NCBI RefSeq assembly: GCF_003217775.1
Contig: NZ_QJVJ01000008.1
Span: 62,001-126,000, forward strand
Direction: 5' to 3'
From: Paenibacillus flagellatus
GTDB taxonomy: Bacteria; Bacillota; Bacilli; Paenibacillales; NBRC-103111
DNA length: 64,000 bases
Every line of letters starts with the position of its first letter. Positions within the stretch are counted from its first letter, which is position 1. The translations under genes were made by a program, and so were the position numbers. Below, in pieces: positions 44,223-55,305 of this stretch. The notes under the pieces were generated by a model. It made no database searches. It saw only the letters and a list, made by a program, of their open reading frames with translations, and was not told where the DNA came from.

Positions 44223-46655
44223 GTGAAGTTCTCCAAGCGTGCCGCCTTGCTGCGGCGCATTGTATGTCTCGGGGTAGCGATCGGGATAGCGGCGGTCGGG
44301 TTGGCGAACGTTTGTTCCTCCGATCCCGGCGAGTATGCGTTGACGACACAAAACCGTTCAAAACGGTCGAATGCGAGCGAAGGGCGTGTCACGATCGTCT
44401 CCGTCCCGGGGTGGTCGTTTTTGGATTGGAGCGAGGAGACGCTGGACGTCATGCCGCACTTGCGGCGGCTGCTGCGGGAAGGCGCGATCGGGGCGATGAA
44501 CGTCCGTACGCCGGAGAAGGGGCTCGAGGACGGCTACGTCACGCTGGGAGCGGGGGCGCCGGCCATCAGCGGCTCGGACTACGTCGCGCGCGACGCCGGG
44601 GAAACCGACGGGAAGACGGGCGTATCGGCCGCCGACCTGTATCGGAATCGGACGGGACGGGAGCCGGGCGGAGCCGATGTCCTCGTGCCGGATATCGCGG
44701 CGATCGCGAGGCGCAACGCGAACCGCGCGTTCCGGGCGCAGCCGGGGCTGCTCGGCGAACGGCTGCGTCAGGCCGGCATCGCCGCCGGCGTGTACGGCAA
44801 CAGCGATACGGCGGACGACCGCAAGCGGTTTGCGCCGCTTATGCTGATGGACGCCGAAGGCCGGGTGCCGCGCGGACGCGTCGGCGACGGCTTGCTCATC
44901 GCCGACCCCTCGAAGCCTTCGGCTGTCAAGACGAATATCGGCGACATGATCCGTTCCTGGGAGGAGGCCGTTGCCTCGGGGACGTCGGTGGTGCTGCTGG
45001 AGTGGGGCGATTTGTACCGGCTGCAGACCGAAAAGCCCCGCTATGAGGCCTCGCAGGCGGAACGGATGAAGCGGCGGACGCTGGGCGAACTGGACGAGCT
45101 GCTCGGCATGCTGCTGGAGCGCAGGCGCGGGGAGGACGCCCTCTGGCTGCTGTCCCCGTACGCCGGATCGGAGGCGGCGAGCCGGAAGATGCCGCTCGCG
45201 CCGATCGTCTATACCGGCCCGGCGACGGCCGGCGGCGGAGGCGGGCTGCTTCTGTCGCCGAGCACGCGGCGGGACGGAATCGTCACCGCGTCCGACTTCG
45301 CGCCTACGCTGCTGGACGCCTTCGGCATCCCGGCGCCTGACGAGATGATCGGGCGTCCGCTCGCGGTCGAGAGCCGCGCCGATGCATGGGAGTACTTGCG
45401 GCGCGAGCTGGGTACGATCCGGGAGGTGTACCGGATCCGTCCGCGCATCCTGATTCCGTTCGTATCGGCGGAAGCGTTCGCTTTGCTCGTGGCCTTGCTG
45501 GCCGTGTGGGGAGGATGGCATCGGAGGGCGCTGCGGTGGATCGAAGCGCCGCTGCTGGCGCTGCTGGCCGCTCCCGCCGCGCTGCTTGCGGTAGGCTGGC
45601 TCAATGCGGTGCGGCCGCTGCCCGGGGAAGGGCAGGCGCTGCTGTTCGTCGCGGGTGCGGCGCTCATCGCGGCGATATTCTCGTACGACCGGTCCGCGCT
45701 GGCCGCGGCCGGGCTGCTGAGCGGCGCGACGGCGCTCGCGCTGCTGGCGGACGGGGCGTTCGGCGGCGAAGGAATGAAGCGGTCGGCGCTCGGGTACGAC
45801 CCCATTATCGGTGCCCGTTATTACGGAATGGGCAACGAATATATGGGCGTCCTCGTCGGCGCAGCCACGTTCGCGCTCGCCGCCGCGCTCGAGCGCGCCC
45901 GGCGCCCGGCCCGCGCCGCGGCCGGCGGCGCGCCCGCCGACGGCGGGGCCCCGCCGGGGCCGGCGCCCGAGCCGGCGGCAGGGCCGCCGCTCTCGCGCGT
46001 GGCGGCGTACGGGCGCCGCCGCCGCTCGTCGCGGCTCGCGGCCGCGCTGGCCGCCGCCGCGTTCGTCGCCGCCGCGCTGTACCTCGCCGCGCCGCGGCTC
46101 GGCACGAACGCGGGCGGCGCCGTCACGGCGGCCGTCGCCTTCGGGCTCGCGTGGCTGCGCAGCTTCGCCCCGGGCGCCTTCCGCGGGCGCGGCCCGGCAC
46201 GGCTCGCGCTGCTAAGCGCGGCGCTCGTCGCCGCCGCCTTCGGCGCGCTGTGGCTGCTGAACGCCGCCGTCCCGGCCGGCTCCGCCGGCACGAGCCACAT
46301 CGGCCGCGCCATGTCGCTGCTCGCCGGCGGCCGTTCCGACCTGATCGCAGCGATGATCGTCCGCAAGCTGCAGATGAACCTGCACTTGATCGGCGTGTCC
46401 GCCTGGACGAAGGTGCTCGCCGCGGGGCTGCTCGTCATGGCGTTCGCCGTCGTCCGTCCGCGGGGCGTGTTCCGGCGATGGGAGAAGCGGTACCCGCACT
46501 ACATGAGCGGCTTCATCGCCATCGCCGTCGGCGCCGTCGCGGCGCTTGCCTTCAACGACTCCGGCATCGTCGCCGCGGCGACGATGATCGTGTACGCGGC
46601 CGTGCCGATGCTGCTCCTGCGCATTCAGGAGGACAGCTCCTCCCATTGCTCGTAA
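44223..46655 (+). CDS. large membrane protein with alkaline phosphatase-like domain
   Basis: An 810-residue protein starting at GTG after ACGGAGG. A signal-anchor (about 10-30) precedes an extracellular domain (about 55-390) that resembles the alkaline phosphatase superfamily, with TIVSVPGWSFLDWSE and MPHLRRLLREGAIGAMNV. About ten membrane helices fill 415-805. The part encoded near 45880-46330 is extremely Ala/Arg/Gly-rich and GC-rich. No nucleophile can be named with confidence. Function unknown; a cell-envelope lipid or polymer role is plausible. Its 3' end overlaps the convergent ABC-F gene by 31 bases. Confidence 0.65.
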   Translation: MKFSKRAALLRRIVCLGVAIGIAAVGLANVCSSDPGEYALTTQNRSKRSNASEGRVTIVSVPGWSFLDWSEETLDVMPHLRRLLREGAIGAMNVRTPEKGLEDGYVTLGAGAPAISGSDYVARDAGETDGKTGVSAADLYRNRTGREPGGADVLVPDIAAIARRNANRAFRAQPGLLGERLRQAGIAAGVYGNSDTADDRKRFAPLMLMDAEGRVPRGRVGDGLLIADPSKPSAVKTNIGDMIRSWEEAVASGTSVVLLEWGDLYRLQTEKPRYEASQAERMKRRTLGELDELLGMLLERRRGEDALWLLSPYAGSEAASRKMPLAPIVYTGPATAGGGGGLLLSPSTRRDGIVTASDFAPTLLDAFGIPAPDEMIGRPLAVESRADAWEYLRRELGTIREVYRIRPRILIPFVSAEAFALLVALLAVWGGWHRRALRWIEAPLLALLAAPAALLAVGWLNAVRPLPGEGQALLFVAGAALIAAIFSYDRSALAAAGLLSGATALALLADGAFGGEGMKRSALGYDPIIGARYYGMGNEYMGVLVGAATFALAAALERARRPARAAAGGAPADGGAPPGPAPEPAAGPPLSRVAAYGRRRRSSRLAAALAAAAFVAAALYLAAPRLGTNAGGAVTAAVAFGLAWLRSFAPGAFRGRGPARLALLSAALVAAAFGALWLLNAAVPAGSAGTSHIGRAMSLLAGGRSDLIAAMIVRKLQMNLHLIGVSAWTKVLAAGLLVMAFAVVRPRGVFRRWEKRYPHYMSGFIAIAVGAVAALAFNDSGIVAAATMIVYAAVPMLLLRIQEDSSSHCS

Positions 46656-48634
46656 AGCGTCTCAAGCTCGGCCTTCTTGCGCTCGATGTCGGCGTTCACT
46701 TTCTGGACGGCGACGTAGTCGTTGAATATTTCGGGCTTGATCAGCTCGGCCTCGAGCGCGGCCGTTTCGGTTTCCAGCGCGGAGATCGCCTGCTCCACCT
46801 GCTCGAGCTTGCGCTGGCGGTTGCGCTCCTCGCGCTTTTGCTGCTTCTCCGCCTCGTAATCCCGCGGCTTGCCGCCGCCTTCCGGCTCAGCGGCCGATGA
46901 AGCCGCACCCGGCGGGCCGGACGCGCCGGCCGGAGCCGCTCCGGAGCTTGCGCCGCCCGCCTTGACCGGCCTGCCGCCGGCTGCGGCTTCCGCAAGCCGC
47001 TCCTCCTCGAAGGCGGCGAGCTCGCGTTTTTTCTCGAGATAGTCGTCGTAGTTGCCGAGGTAATCGTCGATGCCGCCGGGGTGCAGCTCCAGCATCCGGT
47101 CGGCCATCTTGTTCAGGAAATACCGGTCGTGGGAAATGAACAGCAGCGTCCCTTCGTAGTCGAGCAGCGCCGCCTCGAGCACTTCCTTGCTGAACAAGTC
47201 CAGGTGGTTCGTCGGCTCGTCCAAAATAAGCACGTTCGCCTGCTTCAGCATCAGCTTGGCCAGCGAGACGCGGGCTTTTTCGCCGCCGCTGAGCGACCCG
47301 ACCTTCTTCAGCACGTCCTCGCCGCTGAACAGGAAGCTGCCGAGCACGGTGCGGATGCGCACCTCCTCGAGATGCGGGTAATCGTTCCACAGCTCCTCCA
47401 GAACCGTATGGTTCGGATTCAGTCCTTGCTGCTCCTGGTCGTAATAGCCGATGACGACGTTCGAGCCCCATTCGAACGTGCCGGCGTCCGGCTGCTTTTG
47501 GCCGGTCAATATTTTGAGCAGCGTCGATTTGCCGATGCCGTTCGGGCCGATCAGGGCGGCCATGTCGCCTCGCTTCAGCTCGAAGGAGACGCCTTGGAAC
47601 AGCTTGCGCGTTCCGTCGTACGACGCTGCAAGATGCCGCGCGCTCAGCACGTCCTTGCCGGTTTGCCGCTCCGTCTCGAAGCGGAACGCCGCCTTCTTTA
47701 GCTCGCCAGACGGCTTATCCAGCCGGTCCATCTTCTCTAGCGCCTTGCGCCGGCTTTGCGCCCGCTTCGTCGTCGAAGCGCGGACGATGTTGCGCCGGAC
47801 GAAATCCTCCATCCGCGCGATCTCCTCCTGCTGCTTCTCGTAGTGCTTCAGCTCGATTTCGTACTCGGCGGCTTTCAGCTCCATGTAGCGCGAGTAGTTG
47901 CCGGTATAGCGCTTGCAGCGCGTCCGTTCGATTTCGTAGATGACGTTCGCCATCGCATCGAGAAAATACCGGTCGTGGGAGACGACCAGCACGGCGCCCG
48001 AATAGCCCCGCAAATAATCTTCCAGCCACGTCAGCGTCTGGATGTCGAGATAGTTGGTCGGCTCGTCGAGCATGAGCAGATCGGGCTCCTGCAGCAGCAG
48101 CTTCGCGAGCGCGAGCCGCGTCTTTTGGCCGCCGCTCAGCGTGCGGATCGCGGTGGCCGGGTCGAACGCGCCGAAGCCCATGCCGTGGAGAATGCTGCGC
48201 ACGCGCGCCTCGATTCCGTAGCCGCCCTGCTCGCGGAACGCGTCGGATTTGACGGCATAGCGGTGCAGGACGTCCTCGTACGCCTTCGCATCCTCCGCGA
48301 GGGACGGGTCGGCCATGCGCGCCTCCAGCTCCCGCAGCTCTTGCTCCGTCTCCAGAAGATGCGCGAATACGCCCATCATTTCGTCCCAGATGGAGCGTTC
48401 CGATTGGAGTCCGCTGTTTTGCGCAAGATAGCCGATGCGCGTTTCCTTCGCCCGGTAAATGTCGCCCGCGTCGGCGGACATTTCGTCCGCTATGATTTTG
48501 AGCAGCGTCGATTTGCCTGCGCCGTTCACGCCGACGAGCCCGATCCGGTCGCGTTCCTGAATTTGCAGCGATATATTCGACAGCACCGTCGTCGTGCCGT
48601 AATGTTTGGTCAGTCCGTTCACTTGCAGAAGCAT
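46625..48634 (-). CDS. ABC-F family ATPase (YdiF-like)
   Basis: A 669-residue soluble protein with two ABC domains in tandem: Walker A GVNGAGKST and GPNGIGKST, signatures LSGGQKTRLALAKLL and LSGGEKARVSLAKLM. The inter-domain linker carries the charged arm near RALEKMDRLDKPSGEL, and a Lys/Glu-rich coiled coil ends the protein (about 560-665). ABC-F proteins bind the ribosomal E site and relieve stalling. No membrane segment. GGAGG precedes the ATG at 48634. The setting downstream of tsaD corresponds to B. subtilis ydiF. Confidence 0.9.
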   Translation of the reverse strand: MLLQVNGLTKHYGTTTVLSNISLQIQERDRIGLVGVNGAGKSTLLKIIADEMSADAGDIYRAKETRIGYLAQNSGLQSERSIWDEMMGVFAHLLETEQELRELEARMADPSLAEDAKAYEDVLHRYAVKSDAFREQGGYGIEARVRSILHGMGFGAFDPATAIRTLSGGQKTRLALAKLLLQEPDLLMLDEPTNYLDIQTLTWLEDYLRGYSGAVLVVSHDRYFLDAMANVIYEIERTRCKRYTGNYSRYMELKAAEYEIELKHYEKQQEEIARMEDFVRRNIVRASTTKRAQSRRKALEKMDRLDKPSGELKKAAFRFETERQTGKDVLSARHLAASYDGTRKLFQGVSFELKRGDMAALIGPNGIGKSTLLKILTGQKQPDAGTFEWGSNVVIGYYDQEQQGLNPNHTVLEELWNDYPHLEEVRIRTVLGSFLFSGEDVLKKVGSLSGGEKARVSLAKLMLKQANVLILDEPTNHLDLFSKEVLEAALLDYEGTLLFISHDRYFLNKMADRMLELHPGGIDDYLGNYDDYLEKKRELAAFEEERLAEAAAGGRPVKAGGASSGAAPAGASGPPGAASSAAEPEGGGKPRDYEAEKQQKREERNRQRKLEQVEQAISALETETAALEAELIKPEIFNDYVAVQKVNADIERKKAELETLYEQWEELSS

Positions 48635-48794
48635 CGTTGTCTTCCTCCGGTAAGTTCGTTCGTTCAAGTCCAGTTTACCGATGGGGCGCGACTTTGTAAA
48701 ATGACAGTTTCCTTGAAACCATACGGTCCGAACCGCGCCCTTTCTTCTTTTTATTCCCGCGGATTGTATGGTACACTGGGGGTGAAACGGAAGG

Positions 48795-49418
48795 ATGGAC
48801 GAAAGAATGACTGTACACGCGAGCAAGACGGACTTGCGCAAACGGATGGAAGCGATCCGGTCGTCGATTCCCGCGGAGGAGCGGGCGGCGATGTCGCGAA
48901 GCGCGTGCAGGGCGGCGATCCGAATGCTCGAGCGGATGAGGGCCGAGGCCGGGGACCGCCCGTTTACGCTGTTCAGCTACGTGCCTTTTCGAACCGAAGC
49001 CGACGTCACGCCGGTCATGCGATGGTGCTGGGAGTGCGGAGGACGCGTCGTCGTCCCCAAAACGATCCGCGACCGGAAGTGGATGTCGCTTCATCTTATA
49101 CAAAGCTTGGACGACTTGGAGGCGGGCGCCTGGGGCATCCGCGAGCCGTCCATGTCGGCGCCGGCGCTCGAGCGGCTGTCGGAGCTCGACGCCATGCTCG
49201 TGCCGGGACTCGCCTTCGATGCGAAAGGCGGACGGCTCGGATACGGCGGAGGCTACTACGACGCCTTCGTCCGCCGATGCCGGGCGGCCGGCGAGCGGGA
49301 GCCTTTCAAGCTGGCCGTCGCATTCGACGCGCAGATCGTGCCGGACGTGCCGATGGACGACCACGATTTCCGGATTGACGCCGTCGTGACCGACCGCCGG
49401 CAGTTCACATCTTTTTAA
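48795..49418 (+). CDS. 5-formyltetrahydrofolate cyclo-ligase
   Basis: A 207-residue enzyme of the 5-FTHF cyclo-ligase family, with the N-terminal KTDLRKRM, basic VVPKTI, and the diagnostic GRLGYGGGYYDAFV near residue 150. It uses ATP to convert 5-formyl-THF to methenyl-THF in the cytosol. ATG codons at 48795 and 48807 are both possible. It is divergent from the ABC-F gene. Confidence 0.92.
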   Translation: MDERMTVHASKTDLRKRMEAIRSSIPAEERAAMSRSACRAAIRMLERMRAEAGDRPFTLFSYVPFRTEADVTPVMRWCWECGGRVVVPKTIRDRKWMSLHLIQSLDDLEAGAWGIREPSMSAPALERLSELDAMLVPGLAFDAKGGRLGYGGGYYDAFVRRCRAAGEREPFKLAVAFDAQIVPDVPMDDHDFRIDAVVTDRRQFTSF

Positions 49419-49576
49419 CAACCTTTTTGCCGTTCCAAAAAAGGACATCCCCGCCCGCGCGTCGAAAAGAACAAGAACTATCCGCATGACGACGGCGCGG
49501 AGCCGTTCGGCGCAATCGCCCGCAGAAGCGAACCGGCGCCGCGATATTCCTAACGACGGACGGGAGGAGGGACCTG

Positions 49577-50071
49577 ATGAACGAGCATTCCGGACTCACC
49601 CACTTCAACACGGAAGGCCGCGCCCGCATGGTGGACGTGACCGGAAAAGCGGAGACGAAACGCGAAGCGGTCGCCCGGACGACCGTCTCGATGCTCCCGA
49701 CGACGCTGGCCGCCATCAAGGAAGGCCGCATGGGCAAGGGCGACGTGCTCGCCGTGGCGCAGGTCGCCGGCATTATGGCGGCCAAGAAGACGTCGGAATG
49801 GATTCCGATGTGCCATCCGCTGCCGCTGTCGGGCGTCGATATCCGGTTTTCCGACGACGGCGAGGGGGAGCTGTACATCGAAGCGACCGTCAAGACGACC
49901 GGACCGACCGGCGTTGAGATGGAGGCGCTCACGGCCGTATCGGCGGCGGCGCTGACCGTGTACGACATGTGCAAGGCGCTTGAGAAAGGGATGAGCATCG
50001 GGCCGACCGAGCTCCTGTCCAAGACGGGCGGCAAGAGCGGCGACTACACGCGCCGCGCCGACCGGCCGTAA
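49577..50071 (+). CDS. moaC: cyclic pyranopterin monophosphate synthase
   Basis: A 164-residue MoaC with [16 protein letters not shown], the active-site region [13 protein letters not shown], and [20 protein letters not shown]. With MoaA it makes cyclic pyranopterin monophosphate, the first molybdenum cofactor intermediate. GGGAGGAGG precedes the ATG. It opens a moaC-moaB-moeA-like cluster; B. subtilis has moaC (ydiG) in the same place. Confidence 0.95.
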   Translation: MNEHSGLTHFNTEGRARMVDVTGKAETKREAVARTTVSMLPTTLAAIKEGRMGKGDVLAVAQVAGIMAAKKTSEWIPMCHPLPLSGVDIRFSDDGEGELYIEATVKTTGPTGVEMEALTAVSAAALTVYDMCKALEKGMSIGPTELLSKTGGKSGDYTRRADRP

Positions 50072-50109
50072 GCCGAGCTTCCGATTCGAGACAAGGAGGG
50101 GATAAGCTG

Positions 50110-50604
50110 ATGCGCTGGAAAGTTGGCCTCTTAACGGCAAGCGATCTAGGCTCTCGCGGCGAACGGGAAGACACCAGTGCACAGGTGATTCGCGAACTCG
50201 TGGAGGAAGAGCTGCAGGGAGATATCGTCGAATACCGGATCGTGCCCGACGAGACGGACGAAATTATGGCTTCGCTTATCGAAATGACCGATTATTACAA
50301 AGCCGATCTGATCTTGACGACCGGGGGCATCGGGATGGGCCCGCGGGACGTGACGCCGGAAGCGACGCTCGAAGTGATCGACCGTCAGGCGCCCGGCTTC
50401 GCCGAGGCGATGCGGGCGGCCCTGATGCAGCGAACCGGGCTCGGCATGCTGACCCGCGGCGTAAGCGGCATTCGCGGCCAGACGCTGCTGCTCAATTTGC
50501 CCGGCGATCCGAAGGGCGTGCACGAATGCTTGGCCGCCGTCATGGACCAGCTGCCGGTGGCGCTGACGATGCTGCGGGGCAAAGGCGGAGGCGGTTCGCC
50601 ATGA
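50110..50604 (+). CDS. moaB: molybdenum cofactor biosynthesis protein B
   Basis: A 164-residue MoaB/MogA-type protein. It has LTASDLGSRGEREDTS, the conserved LILTTGGIGMGPRDVTPEAT and a C-terminal LPGDPKGVHECL. These trimeric proteins adenylate molybdopterin before molybdenum insertion. AAGGAGGGG lies before the ATG. Its stop overlaps the next gene (ATGA). MoaB versus MogA cannot be settled from sequence alone. Confidence 0.9.
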   Translation: MRWKVGLLTASDLGSRGEREDTSAQVIRELVEEELQGDIVEYRIVPDETDEIMASLIEMTDYYKADLILTTGGIGMGPRDVTPEATLEVIDRQAPGFAEAMRAALMQRTGLGMLTRGVSGIRGQTLLLNLPGDPKGVHECLAAVMDQLPVALTMLRGKGGGGSP

Positions 50605-51623
50605 GCCGTACCAGCGTACTTCGCGAAGTGAAGGTCGAGGAGGCGGTCGGACTCGCGCTCGCCCACGATTTGACCCGGATCGTCCCGGGCGAGTTCAAGG
50701 GGAGGCTGTTCCGCAAAGGACACGTCATCCGCGAGGAAGATATCTCCGAGCTGAAGCGGATCGGCAAAGAGCACATCTATGTGCTCGAGCTCGGCGAAGA
50801 CGATTTGCACGAGAACGACGCCGCCATCCGGATGGCCCGCGCGGCGTGCGGCTCCAATGTGACGACGACCGAGCCGAGCGAAGGAAAAGTGATGCTGAAG
50901 TCGGCGATCCGCGGCTTGGCCCGGGTCGACAAGTCGTTCGTCGACGAGCTGAACGGTATCGAGCAGCTCGCGATGGCGACGCTGCCGACGAATACGGTCG
51001 TCTCTCCCGGTCAATCGCTGGCCGGAACCCGCGTCATCCCGCTGTTGGTCGCGAAGAGCAAAGTCGAAGCGGTCGAGCGGGCGGCCGAACGGTGGCGCGA
51101 CGCGCATATGGGAGAAGGCCCCATATCCGTGACACCTTTTCGAACACTGCACGCGGGGGTCATCACGACCGGCAGCGAGGTGTATAATGGGTTGGTCGAG
51201 GACAAGTTCGGCCCCGTCGTCCGGGCGAAGCTGGAGGCGCTCGGTTCCTCCGTCGCCGAGCAGCGGTTTTGCAAGGACGACAGCGGCGACATCGTCCGGG
51301 AGATCGACTATTTTTTGGCAAGCGGGGTCGATCTTATTCTGGTGACGGGCGGCATGTCCGTCGATCCCGACGATCGCACGCCCGGAGCGATCAAGCAAGC
51401 CGGCGCCCGCATCGTCAGCCACGGCACGCCGATGCTTCCGGGCTCCATGCTTCTCGTCGCTTATTTGGGTGACGTTCCGATTCTCGGATTGCCGGGAAGC
51501 GTCATGCACGATCCGTTTACGGTGTTCGACGTGCTGCTGCCGCGCCTGTGCGCCGGCATCGCGATCGAGCGGTCGGATATAACCGAGCTCGGCTACGGCG
51601 GCTTGTTCGCCGACCGGGGGTAA
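50601..51623 (+). CDS. MoeA-like molybdopterin-binding protein
   Basis: A 340-residue protein. The C-terminal part (about 180-330) is a MoCF-binding domain with [31 protein letters not shown] and [11 protein letters not shown]. The N-terminal part (1-175) differs from canonical MoeA: it contains [20 protein letters not shown] and [16 protein letters not shown], like the shorter MoeA-related proteins of Clostridia and Paenibacilli. It probably handles molybdopterin, but molybdenum insertion by it is not proven. Translation is coupled to moaB. Confidence 0.82.
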   Translation: MSRTSVLREVKVEEAVGLALAHDLTRIVPGEFKGRLFRKGHVIREEDISELKRIGKEHIYVLELGEDDLHENDAAIRMARAACGSNVTTTEPSEGKVMLKSAIRGLARVDKSFVDELNGIEQLAMATLPTNTVVSPGQSLAGTRVIPLLVAKSKVEAVERAAERWRDAHMGEGPISVTPFRTLHAGVITTGSEVYNGLVEDKFGPVVRAKLEALGSSVAEQRFCKDDSGDIVREIDYFLASGVDLILVTGGMSVDPDDRTPGAIKQAGARIVSHGTPMLPGSMLLVAYLGDVPILGLPGSVMHDPFTVFDVLLPRLCAGIAIERSDITELGYGGLFADRG

Positions 51624-51660
51624 CGCAAGCGGAACAACCATATTGAAGGAGGAACCGATT

Positions 51661-51969
51661 ATGCCCAATATCGGTGCAACGGGGTTTATTTTGATCATTT
51701 TGGTCGCGCTTCTGCTGTTCGGACCGAGCAAGCTGCCGGAGCTCGGCCGCGCCTTCGGCCGCACGCTCCGCGAATTCAAGAACGGGGCCAAAGAAATTAT
51801 GGAGGACGACTCCGACCGCAAGGAAGTGCAGCGTGCGACGGAATCGCAGAAGCTGGACGCCGGCAAGCCGGAATACCGCGCTTCCGCGGAAGGCGCGCCG
51901 GTCGCGCAGGCTGCGCAGCCTTCGGCACCGCAAACGGCTCCTGCCGCCGACAAACGTCTGCCGGAATGA
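51661..51969 (+). CDS. tatA: Sec-independent translocase protein TatA
   Basis: A 102-residue TatA. One N-terminal membrane helix (about 4-20, [24 protein letters not shown]) by position, then an amphipathic helix with [14 protein letters not shown], and a disordered Ala/Pro tail. It oligomerises to pass folded proteins. The ATG at 51661 follows AGGAGGA; an earlier in-frame ATG at 51643 is rejected. Paired with tatC, as tatAy-tatCy in B. subtilis. Confidence 0.95.
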   Translation: MPNIGATGFILIILVALLLFGPSKLPELGRAFGRTLREFKNGAKEIMEDDSDRKEVQRATESQKLDAGKPEYRASAEGAPVAQAAQPSAPQTAPAADKRLPE

Positions 51970-52037
51970 GCGCGGCACCCCGGTATCGGGGCGCATTCGC
52001 GAATCCGCATTTTTAAACGGTAAGGTTGGTGAACAGG

Positions 52038-52808
52038 ATGCAGGAAGAAGCGGCTTCCTTGGTCGAGCATTTGACCGAGCTGCGCAAACGTCTCATCTGG
52101 ATAATCGTCGTGCTGGCGCTGGCCATGATCGGGGGATTTTTTGCGGCCAAGCCGATTATCGTTTATTTGATGAATACCGAGCCGGCTTCCAGCATCGTTT
52201 CGTTGAATACGTTCTCGCCGTGGGATGCGATCCGGCTGTACATGCAGTTTGCCTTCGCGATCGGGCTGGTCGTCACGCTGCCGTTCGCCCTCACCCAGAT
52301 TTGGCTGTTCGTCAAGCCGGGGCTTCTGGAGCACGAGCAGAAGGCGACGCTTCGCTATATTCCGGGGGCGGTGTTTCTGTTTTTGCTCGGGCTGGCGTTC
52401 GCTTACTTCGTCATTTTCCCGATGGCCTTCTACTTCACGTCCTCCGTCACTCAAAGTCTCGATTTGACCGAAACGTACGGAGCGGCCCAATATTTCTCGT
52501 TCATGTTCAACATTTTGCTTCCGATGGCGCTGCTGTTCGAGCTTCCGGTCGTCGTCATGTTTTTGACGAAGCTGCGGATTTTGAACCCGCTCCGGCTGAA
52601 AAAGCTTCGCCGGTACGCTTATCTGGTGCTCGTCATCGTCGCGACGTTCGTGACGCCGCCGGACTTCATCTCCGACATTCTGGTCGCGATCCCGATGATC
52701 CTGTTGTACGAGATCAGCATCATGCTCTCGGCGCGAGTCTATCGCAAGCAGCAGGAATACGAGAAGCAGTGGCTCGGGGAGCTGGCGAACGACGCCGGAA
52801 CTTCATAA
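52038..52808 (+). CDS. tatC: Sec-independent translocase protein TatC
   Basis: A 256-residue membrane protein with six helices and the diagnostic LVEHLTELRKRLIW start, FVKPGLLEHEQK and FVTPPDFISD. It receives twin-arginine signal peptides. The ATG at 52038 has GGTGA upstream; GTG at 52029 and TTG at 52026 are alternatives. A terminator follows. The TatAy-TatCy pair in B. subtilis exports a cofactor-containing peroxidase; the cargo here is not visible. Confidence 0.95.
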   Translation: MQEEAASLVEHLTELRKRLIWIIVVLALAMIGGFFAAKPIIVYLMNTEPASSIVSLNTFSPWDAIRLYMQFAFAIGLVVTLPFALTQIWLFVKPGLLEHEQKATLRYIPGAVFLFLLGLAFAYFVIFPMAFYFTSSVTQSLDLTETYGAAQYFSFMFNILLPMALLFELPVVVMFLTKLRILNPLRLKKLRRYAYLVLVIVATFVTPPDFISDILVAIPMILLYEISIMLSARVYRKQQEYEKQWLGELANDAGTS

Positions 52809-52819
52809 GCAGACGAAAC

Positions 52820-52856
52820 AGGCTCCGTGTCGGTTAGATGCGGAGTCTATTTTTAT
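52820..52856 (+). terminator. intrinsic terminator of tatAC
   Basis: GGCTCCG pairs with CGGAGTC (one G-T pair) around a 13-base loop, followed by TATTTTTAT. Confidence 0.65.
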
Positions 52857-53090
52857 GGCCAGGCCGAACCTGCTTACGGACATCGCTTCCCTTCGATTCC
52901 GGATGGGGTTGACCAGCGCCTCTCCGTGTAATGTTATTTTTGCAGGGACGCGGGCCGCAGGCAGAAGCGCATGGCCTTTCGTTTCTAAAAGTCTTCATTC
53001 CGCATACGCAAAGCCGCCGATGGATACGATAGAGGAGGCGTGGAAAAGAGAGGCAGCGGTTAAAATTTTTATGAATCGGCGCAAAACCAC

Positions 53091-53119
53091 TTGCAAACCG
53101 GGGGCGAAATGATTATGAT
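53091..53119 (+). promoter_or_regulatory. groES: sigma-A promoter of groESL
   Basis: TTGCAA (53091-53096), 17 bases, TATGAT (53114-53119). Transcription would start near 53126, just before the CIRCE element. The 230 bases between the tat terminator and this promoter show nothing else. Confidence 0.75.
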
Positions 53120-53130
53120 AATAATTGTTA

Positions 53131-53157
53131 TTAGCACTAACCACATTCGAGTGCTAA
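53131..53157. promoter_or_regulatory. CIRCE element (HrcA operator)
   Basis: TTAGCACTA, nine bases, then GAGTGCTAA. The right arm is perfect; the left arm differs from the consensus TTAGCACTC only at its last base. It lies at the transcription start of groESL, where the HrcA repressor binds until heat shock. Confidence 0.92.
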
Positions 53158-53203
53158 CAAACCCTCTACAAACCAATCACTATTCAAAGGAGGCAGTTTT
53201 CTC

Positions 53204-53485
53204 ATGATCAAACCGTTGGGTGATCGCGTAGTCATTGAACCTATTGCCAAGGAGGAGACTACGGCTAGCGGCATCGTATTGCCGGACACGGCAAAAGAAA
53301 AGCCGCAAGAAGGCAAAGTCGTTGCAGTTGGCAGCGGCCACGTTAAAGACGGACAACGCATTGCACTCGAAGTCAAAGAAGGCGACCGCGTGTTGTTCTC
53401 CAAATACGCCGGCACCGAAGTGAAGTTCGAGGGCAAGGAACTGCTCATCTTGCGCGAAAGCGACATCCTGGCTGTGCTGGCGTAA
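53204..53485 (+). CDS. groES: co-chaperonin GroES
   Basis: A 93-residue GroES of normal length. It begins [13 protein letters not shown], contains the mobile loop [18 protein letters not shown] region, and ends DILAVLA. The heptamer caps GroEL. AAAGGAGG fixes the ATG. Controlled by the CIRCE element upstream. Confidence 0.97.
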   Translation: MIKPLGDRVVIEPIAKEETTASGIVLPDTAKEKPQEGKVVAVGSGHVKDGQRIALEVKEGDRVLFSKYAGTEVKFEGKELLILRESDILAVLA

Positions 53486-53540
53486 GAACGTCCGTGTTCT
53501 TACCATCTCCGCACAATCGTTAAACTATACTTAAGCATGA

Positions 53541-55226
<1,686 letters not shown>

Positions 55227-55246
55227 GGCTTGCCCGAGCAATACAA

Positions 55247-55292
55247 GAGGCGTCCCCCGATTCTGCGGAATCGGGAGACGCCTCTTTTTTTT
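55247..55292 (+). terminator. strong intrinsic terminator of groESL
   Basis: GAGGCGTC and CCCGATTC pair with GAATCGGG and GACGCCTC, followed by a T8 run. It also lies at the 3' end of the convergent SLH gene. Confidence 0.9.
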
Positions 55293-55305
55293 CAATCTGG
55301 ATCAA

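Noticed and set aside
50385-52490. Minus-strand open frame of 701 codons
   Set aside because: Antisense to moaB, the moeA-like gene, tatA and tatC; no domain in its translation.
52855-53112. Possible 85-residue gene between tatC and groES
   Set aside because: It starts inside the tat terminator, lacks a ribosome site, overlaps the groE promoter and has no recognisable feature.
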